The notes under the pieces: model-generated | Database searches by the model: none | What the model was told of the DNA's origin: nothing | What the model saw: the letters and a program-made list of their open reading frames with translations, nothing else | Program-made: the position numbers and the translations under genes | Assembly (NCBI GenBank): GCA_947451525.1 | Contig: CANFZM010000009.1 | Location: forward strand, 1-64,000 | From: Flavobacteriaceae bacterium | Lineage (GTDB): Bacteria; Bacteroidota; Bacteroidia; Flavobacteriales; Flavobacteriaceae | Reading direction: 5' to 3' | DNA: 64,000 nucleotides | Shown here: one piece after another, positions 58,830 to 64,000 of the stretch | Layout of the letters: each line of letters opens with the position of its first letter | Numbering within the stretch: position 1 is the first letter of the stretch

Positions 58830-61800
58830 TTATTCTATTACTAAATATATCCAACCCGTTCTGGCCTCATTAGTACTTTTTAACTTTACATAATAATAGT
58901 AAGTTCCACTAGGTAAAATATTGTCATTATAATCTTGTCCATGCCATTGGTTTGTATAGCCATCTTGTTCAAAAACTACCATTCCGTAGCGGTTGTAAAT
59001 TTTGAATTTTTCAATTACACCAAGACCGGTTAAGTCCAAAATTTCATTATGCCCATCTCCATTTGGCGACAATCCACTAGGAACTTCACACAAAGTACTA
59101 GTGATTTCTTTGGTTACCGTGGTAAAACAACCGTCGGTATTGGTAATTGTTAAACTATAAGTTCCGCTAGGATGGTTGGTAATATCTAGTTGGTTTTGAT
59201 TGCTAGAATTTCCATTAGGTTCTGTCCATGCATATGTTGCTGTAGTAGTATCATACGAATTAGAAACGGGAGTTGCCCAAATAGTATATCGTTTATTAAC
59301 ACATTCGCTATCCAAATTAAATAAAGGAGTAGGATGTAAGGTGACCGTAACATTGGAAGTTCCAGAATCGCATACGTTAAGACTACATTTTACATGATAA
59401 GTCCCAGAATTTGCCACAGTAGCATTGCTTATTAACGGATTTTGAACAGTTGCAGTAAACCCATTTGGTCCCGACCAATTATAAGAAACATTCGGAATTG
59501 TAGTAGCATGCAATTGAATGTTTTGGGTTTCGCACAAAACAGGGTCGGCAGTTGCAGTAGGGGTTGCAGGAACTGCTTTAATAGTAACGGATACTTGTTC
59601 TTCATCAAATGTATTGCAAGAGCCGTTGACACGATATTTAAAGGTGTACAATCCGGGAGAAACTGCTGTGGAATTCCATAAATTATTTACTAATGTGCCA
59701 CTATTGGTTAGTTCTTGCCATGTTCCAATAGTATCGAAATTCCCAGATAACAATGAAAATAAATTCATAATTCCGTTGGAACCACAATAGGTAACATTAG
59801 AACCAATTCCGGCATTCGGATTAGTAGAATTAGGAGATATAGTATAATTTAAAACAAAATTAATACATGAGTTGGGATTGCCAGTATATTCAACTCGAAC
59901 ATGATATGTACCACTATTTAAAGCACTATTAAACGACGGAAATTGTAGAGAATTAGAAGTGTTAATAATTGCAGGATTAGAATCTTTCCACCATTGATAA
60001 GTTAGAAATGAAAAATAAGGAACGGTTAAAGATCCTGGTTGCCCGTTGCAAAAGTTGGTAGGACTAATACCAAAGGTAAATGGCATAGGAACACTATACA
60101 AAGAGTTTAATATATACCCGCAAGCATCTTCCACTTGAAAATTATAGGTACCAGCGGCTAATCCTAAAAATAGGGAAGAAGTTCCATTTTGAAGTAAAAA
60201 TGGAACTCCATCTTTAGAGGTTATTCTATAATGTAATGGTGCTAATCCTATAGCATCCACAACTACATCATAACTTCCATTATTACAGGAAAAGTTGTAA
60301 ACATTATTTATTTTAGGTACTCCAGTAAAATCAAATAGGCTAATTGTTTCGTAGCAAAACATAGGAACAGGAATACCAGAAACGTAAGTAGTTAAAGTTT
60401 TTAGTATTCTAAAACTCCCTAAATAAGCCATGTTGTAATTTATACTATTGTTTGTTAATTCAATAGAATTACTACTATTAGGATAAGTATTTGGGAAATA
60501 AGGAATGTTGTTTGCTGGATTTACCCATAGATTGTTTGTTGCATCCCACTTTTGTAACCAATAACTTGCTTGGGTCATGTTGTTACTAGTGTGCGATAAA
60601 TTAATATCAAATGCGCCACAATGCGGAATAATTTGGGCATTAGTTGTTTCCTGATAACCAGTTATTGTTACCGGTACATTAATAAAATTCCCACAACTAT
60701 TGCCGCATTTAAAAATATAATTTCCAGCAGGTAAACCATCCATAGTAAATCCTCCCGTAATAATAAAACTAGTTGCAGAATAGGGTAAAGGGAAACTAAA
60801 AGTAGTAGGTGCAGTGGTAATTTGCACCGACGTAAAAACACCTTCAATTTTCACACTTCCGTTGCCTAAAGTGCAACCTTCTAGTATAGTTGTTACTGGT
60901 AATGGCGGATTATACGGCAGAATAATAACATTTAAGGTACCTAGTTCTCCACATTTTTTGGTAACCGAAAAAGTATAGGTGCCTGGAGGTAAGCCTGTAA
61001 TAGTTGCTAAATAATTAGTAATGGTAGGCGTAAAATCTTGGGGTAATGGATGGGTATAAGAACTTGGCGCACTGGTGAGTACTAAAGTTAAAATGTTATA
61101 AATAGTAGTATCGCTGGTGGCACAATTTTGATTAAACAAAACATAATAAGGCTCTATAGGAATTGGTGGAGGAATGGTAATATTTAAAGTGCTAGCATTT
61201 CCGCAGATGTCTTTTACTTGAAAAATATAATTTCCGGGAGGTAAATTCCCAATAGTAAGAGAATGGGTTGCATTTATTGAGGATGTAAAATTATTAGGTA
61301 CAGCACCAGTATAGGCTATTGGTGCTTGGGTAAGAATGACTTCGGTAACGTTGCTAAAAAGAATTGAATTAATAGAACATCCTTGCGAGGCTACATTATA
61401 ACTAGCGCTAGTGTTAGTTTGCCCAGAATTTACAGTTCCGTTTAAATTATAATTATGTCCGCAGCCATCAATAACAGAAATTGCGTACGAATAATTTTGA
61501 TTTGGAAATAAAGGAACATTAATGCTATAACTCAATGGGCTGTTGCCACTTGTAACAACCGGATAATAATTTAATACTGGTCCGCTTGGCGGAGTAACAG
61601 TAAAATGAATTGTTAATGGAAATACAATTATCCCTGTAGGATCTACTGTTGTTGCAGTAAAACCTATAGATACTGTCGAACAATCTACAATAGAAGGAGT
61701 AAGTATAGCAAGGTTTAAATTAGGATTTAATCGCATTAACGTATAGGTTTGAACGACTCCTTCACCACAAGAATCAAAAACACGTATTTGATATAACCCT

Positions 61801-62318
61801 GCGGTCAACCCAGTAAAAATAGGGCTTGTTTGCAGTGGCCTTGTCATTGGGCCTGAAAATATTTCATAACTCACAGCGGTTCCAGTAATAGGGGTAACCG
61901 TTATTTTTCCGTCATTACCACACACCTCTTTGGTGCTAGTGAGTTGGTAAGTAAGTTGAATAATTTGGTTTAAAATGGTTATTTCTTGTTGTTGGGTACC
62001 GGTTTGCCCTCCTAATGATTGTGTGGCAATTACTCTGTAGGTTGCTGCCGTTAATCCATTTAAAAAAGTACTTGACTGATTAGAAAGTGGCGTAGTGGTA
62101 TTGGGTAATTTATAAATAGTATAAAGCATAGAAGCCCCAGGCGTTGTTCCAGAAACAGCAATAGTAAGCGTGCCATTAGCAGTACAAGTTTCGTCTGTAT
62201 TAGTTAGATTTAAACTAAAATTGGATAGTTGGGAATACGATAAAAAGCCTCCTAGAAAGCAATAAACTATAAATAGAAATTTTATTTTTTTATAGATAAA
62301 AGAGTTTGTTGTATTCAA
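58830..62318 (-). CDS. Secreted repeat protein with gliding-motility-type (CHU_C) C-terminal domain, 1162 aa
   Basis: A signal peptide (about 1-29) leads to an array of beta modules, each ending in a motif of the type GLxxGxYxFxVxDxCG: residues about 170-185 (GLTAGLYQIRVFDSCG), 276-286, 358-373 (NLPPGNYIFQVKDICG), 442-457 (GLPPGTYTFSVTKKCG), 528-543 and one near 730, with a period of about 85 residues in the middle. Two PKD/Ig-like modules follow, and the end (LSPNGDGHNEILDLTGLG to IYNRYGMVVFEQDG) is a CHU_C domain, a type-B signal for export by the type IX secretion system to the cell surface. It resembles SprB-type adhesins. Confidence 0.9.
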   Translation of the reverse strand: MNTTNSFIYKKIKFLFIVYCFLGGFLSYSQLSNFSLNLTNTDETCTANGTLTIAVSGTTPGASMLYTIYKLPNTTTPLSNQSSTFLNGLTAATYRVIATQSLGGQTGTQQQEITILNQIIQLTYQLTSTKEVCGNDGKITVTPITGTAVSYEIFSGPMTRPLQTSPIFTGLTAGLYQIRVFDSCGEGVVQTYTLMRLNPNLNLAILTPSIVDCSTVSIGFTATTVDPTGIIVFPLTIHFTVTPPSGPVLNYYPVVTSGNSPLSYSINVPLFPNQNYSYAISVIDGCGHNYNLNGTVNSGQTNTSASYNVASQGCSINSILFSNVTEVILTQAPIAYTGAVPNNFTSSINATHSLTIGNLPPGNYIFQVKDICGNASTLNITIPPPIPIEPYYVLFNQNCATSDTTIYNILTLVLTSAPSSYTHPLPQDFTPTITNYLATITGLPPGTYTFSVTKKCGELGTLNVIILPYNPPLPVTTILEGCTLGNGSVKIEGVFTSVQITTAPTTFSFPLPYSATSFIITGGFTMDGLPAGNYIFKCGNSCGNFINVPVTITGYQETTNAQIIPHCGAFDINLSHTSNNMTQASYWLQKWDATNNLWVNPANNIPYFPNTYPNSSNSIELTNNSINYNMAYLGSFRILKTLTTYVSGIPVPMFCYETISLFDFTGVPKINNVYNFSCNNGSYDVVVDAIGLAPLHYRITSKDGVPFLLQNGTSSLFLGLAAGTYNFQVEDACGYILNSLYSVPMPFTFGISPTNFCNGQPGSLTVPYFSFLTYQWWKDSNPAIINTSNSLQFPSFNSALNSGTYHVRVEYTGNPNSCINFVLNYTISPNSTNPNAGIGSNVTYCGSNGIMNLFSLLSGNFDTIGTWQELTNSGTLVNNLWNSTAVSPGLYTFKYRVNGSCNTFDEEQVSVTIKAVPATPTATADPVLCETQNIQLHATTIPNVSYNWSGPNGFTATVQNPLISNATVANSGTYHVKCSLNVCDSGTSNVTVTLHPTPLFNLDSECVNKRYTIWATPVSNSYDTTTATYAWTEPNGNSSNQNQLDITNHPSGTYSLTITNTDGCFTTVTKEITSTLCEVPSGLSPNGDGHNEILDLTGLGVIEKFKIYNRYGMVVFEQDGYTNQWHGQDYNDNILPSGTYYYYVKLKSTNEARTGWIYLVIE

Positions 62319-62479
62319 AAGATAGGAAATTATAAATTAAATGATAATTATCTAAATTCGTAGGTACTTTAAATAAATCCAATAGTTCAAATATAAAGAA
62401 AAATTCATTGCGTTGTTAATTGAAGTGAATTAGTTTATTAGGCAGATTTCCAAAACAAATAAAAATTCTTAAATAGTGC

Positions 62480-62487
62480 TATTTTTG
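62480..62487 (+). promoter_or_regulatory. Candidate -7 box before the CAL67264-type gene
   Basis: TATTTTTG fits TAnnTTTG and lies 66 nt before the start at 62554. No -33 element is evident. Confidence 0.4.
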
Positions 62488-62553
62488 CAGTATAGTTTTC
62501 TCTATAATTTTAAATTCACGATATTTGTGGTCCTCAAATTTAAAATCATACTA

Positions 62554-62736
62554 ATGGGAATGAATAAAAATACTGTTTTAGGTTGGGCCACTTTAATCAT
62601 GGTGATCATGGGATTAATCTTGATAGGGCTTGGCGTTTATAAATATGCCGATGTTGCAGGATGGGGATTCAGTGCTGTTGGCGTTGGTTTTCTGGCCAAT
62701 GCATGGGTTTTTAATGCCTTAAAAGGAAGAGTTTAA
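62554..62736 (+). CDS. CAL67264-family small membrane protein, 60 aa
   Basis: A 60-aa protein with two membrane helices, LGWATLIMVIMGLILIGLGV and WGFSAVGVGFLANAWVF, matching the small membrane family that sits before ettA in Flavobacteriaceae. Its role is unknown. The ATG at 62554 is preferred over upstream in-frame extension from 62476, which would add an unlikely hydrophobic leader; an ATG at 62560 is also possible. The ABC-F gene starts 27 nt downstream and is probably cotranscribed. Confidence 0.85.
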   Translation: MGMNKNTVLGWATLIMVIMGLILIGLGVYKYADVAGWGFSAVGVGFLANAWVFNALKGRV

Positions 62737-62763
62737 TTTACTAAAATATAAAAAAAATATAAA

Positions 62764-64000
62764 ATGGCAGACGATAAGAAAGTGATTTTTTCAATGCAAA
62801 AATTGAGTAAATCCTATCCTGGAAGTGATAAACAAGTATTGAAAAACATCTATTTAAGTTTCTTTTATGGCGCTAAAATTGGTATTCTTGGATTGAATGG
62901 ATCTGGAAAATCCTCATTATTAAAAATTATTGCTGGTGTAGATAAAAACTACCAAGGCGATGTGGTTTTTCAGCCAGGATATACCGTTGGATACTTAGAG
63001 CAAGAACCAATTTTGGACGAAACCAAAACTGTAATTGAAGTAGTTCGTGAAGGAGTGGCCGAAACGATTGCTATCCTGGACGAGTTCAATAAGATTAACG
63101 ATATGTTTGGCTTGCCAGAAGTTTATGAAGATGCAGATAAAATGCAAAAACTGATGGACCGTCAAGCGGATTTACAAGATAAAATTGACGCTTCGGGTGC
63201 ATGGGAATTAGATACCAAACTAGAAATTGCAATGGATGCCCTAAGAACTCCGGATGGAGATACGCCAATCAATGTATTATCTGGTGGTGAAAAACGTAGA
63301 GTTGCCTTATGTCGTTTGTTATTGCAACAACCAGATGTATTGCTTCTAGATGAGCCTACTAACCACTTAGATGCCGAAAGCGTACTTTGGTTAGAACAAC
63401 ATTTATCACAATATGCAGGAACTGTAATAGCCGTTACCCACGATAGATATTTCTTAGATAATGTAGCAGGTTGGATTCTTGAATTGGATAGAGGCGAAGG
63501 AATTCCGTGGAAAGGAAATTATTCTTCTTGGTTAGACCAAAAATCCAAAAGAATGGAACAAGAAGAAAAAGTGGCTTCCAAAAGAAGAAAAACGTTAGAA
63601 CGGGAGTTGGATTGGGTACGTCAAGGTGCTAAAGGACGACAAACCAAACAAAAAGCGCGTTTGCAGAATTACGATAAGTTATTAAATGAAGATCAAAAAG
63701 AACTAGACGAAAAATTAGAAATCTATATTCCTAATGGACCTCGTTTAGGAACTAATGTTATTGAAGCAAAAGGAGTTTCAAAAGCATTTGGAGATAAATT
63801 ACTTTATGATAATTTGAATTTTACGCTTCCACAAGCAGGAATTGTTGGTATTATCGGACCTAATGGTGCTGGAAAATCTACCATTTTCAGAATGATAATG
63901 AAAGAACAAGAGCCAGATGGTGGTGAATTTACCATTGGCGATACTGTAAAAATTGCTTATGTAGATCAAGCGCACTCTAATATTGATCCTAATAAATCTA
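62764..64000 (+). CDS. ettA: ABC-F ATPase EttA, partial (runs off the window)
   Basis: The frame is open from ATG 62764 to the window end (412 codons seen; the family has about 560). It has two nucleotide-binding domains: Walker A GLNGSGKSS (about 43-51), signature LSGGEKRRVALCRLLL, Walker B VLLLDEPTNHLDAES, then the linker with KSKRMEQEEKVASKRRKTLE and the second Walker A GPNGAGKST (about 363). EttA binds the ribosomal E site and gates translation initiation with the ATP/ADP ratio. The arm and the linker length match EttA rather than other ABC-F members. Confidence 0.93.
   Translation, partial: MADDKKVIFSMQKLSKSYPGSDKQVLKNIYLSFFYGAKIGILGLNGSGKSSLLKIIAGVDKNYQGDVVFQPGYTVGYLEQEPILDETKTVIEVVREGVAETIAILDEFNKINDMFGLPEVYEDADKMQKLMDRQADLQDKIDASGAWELDTKLEIAMDALRTPDGDTPINVLSGGEKRRVALCRLLLQQPDVLLLDEPTNHLDAESVLWLEQHLSQYAGTVIAVTHDRYFLDNVAGWILELDRGEGIPWKGNYSSWLDQKSKRMEQEEKVASKRRKTLERELDWVRQGAKGRQTKQKARLQNYDKLLNEDQKELDEKLEIYIPNGPRLGTNVIEAKGVSKAFGDKLLYDNLNFTLPQAGIVGIIGPNGAGKSTIFRMIMKEQEPDGGEFTIGDTVKIAYVDQAHSNIDPNKS

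Noticed and set aside
1..64000. tRNA or rRNA genes
   Set aside because: No cloverleaf with the GTTCRAnYC T-loop motif and no rRNA-like sequence was noticed in the intergenic regions; a tRNAscan run would be decisive.

Overview
The window is a chromosomal segment of a low-GC member of Bacteroidota, most likely family Flavobacteriaceae and close to Flavobacterium. The evidence is the protein set (a gliding-motility-type CHU_C C-terminal domain, DUF5686/carboxypeptidase-regulatory outer-membrane proteins, DUF4290, CAL67264-type small membrane protein, CarB without its allosteric domain), promoter -7 boxes of the Bacteroidetes form TAnnTTTG, and dispersed intergenic repeats of the kind common in Flavobacterium. 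No rRNA, tRNA, transposase gene, prophage or CRISPR array was seen. The content is mostly conserved housekeeping and envelope genes; the less ordinary material lies in the intergenic regions.

Layout. 1-1170: an orphan gene of unknown function bordered by copies of a palindromic repeat. 1173-4464: DUF493, DUF4290, murA (Asp in place of the catalytic-loop Cys) and a TSUP permease. 4465-9400: an intergenic tandem/inverted repeat, a DUF5686 outer-membrane protein, aroQ, a small beta-barrel protein and xerD. 9457-11830 (minus strand): coiled-coil ZapB-like gene, zapA, a probable 6S RNA that is absent from protein tracks, and rny. 12024-16959: M23 peptidase, TonB-dependent receptor, EF-hand-type lipoprotein. 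16956-22984 (minus): phosphohexomutase / MsbA-like exporter / DUF2971 operon, then glycosyltransferase / DUF4199 operon. 23208-33012: rpmE2, GlmU-like protein, mtaB, small genes, lytic transglycosylase, half-length TSUP protein, rpmH and carB. 33066-42592: TlpA-type thioredoxin with a possible 35-residue membrane ORF, recG, a bestrophin and a complete RND efflux operon (adaptor, pump, TolC-like channel). 42615-50528: beta-barrel protein, decayed gene fragment, amidohydrolase lipoprotein, MscS-type channel, M1 aminopeptidase with an 8-G tract, and a small membrane protein. 50529-51289: a 760-bp noncoding region with a 90-bp tandem repeat array. 51290-64000: UvrD/PcrA helicase, YciO-like protein, OmpA lipoprotein, glycosyltransferase, HsdR_N-domain protein inside a 28-bp inverted repeat, holA, a 1162-residue secreted repeat protein, a CAL67264-type protein and the start of ettA, which runs off the window.

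The strongest points for follow-up are (1) a family of intergenic elements whose flanks are conserved but whose central hairpin has a different, fully self-complementary sequence in each copy; (2) the 90-bp hairpin-bearing tandem array before uvrD, bracketed by direct repeats; (3) the 6S RNA candidate between zapA and rny; (4) MurA Asp121, which predicts intrinsic fosfomycin insensitivity; and (5) the G8 tract in the M1 aminopeptidase gene. I found no clear new multi-gene system.
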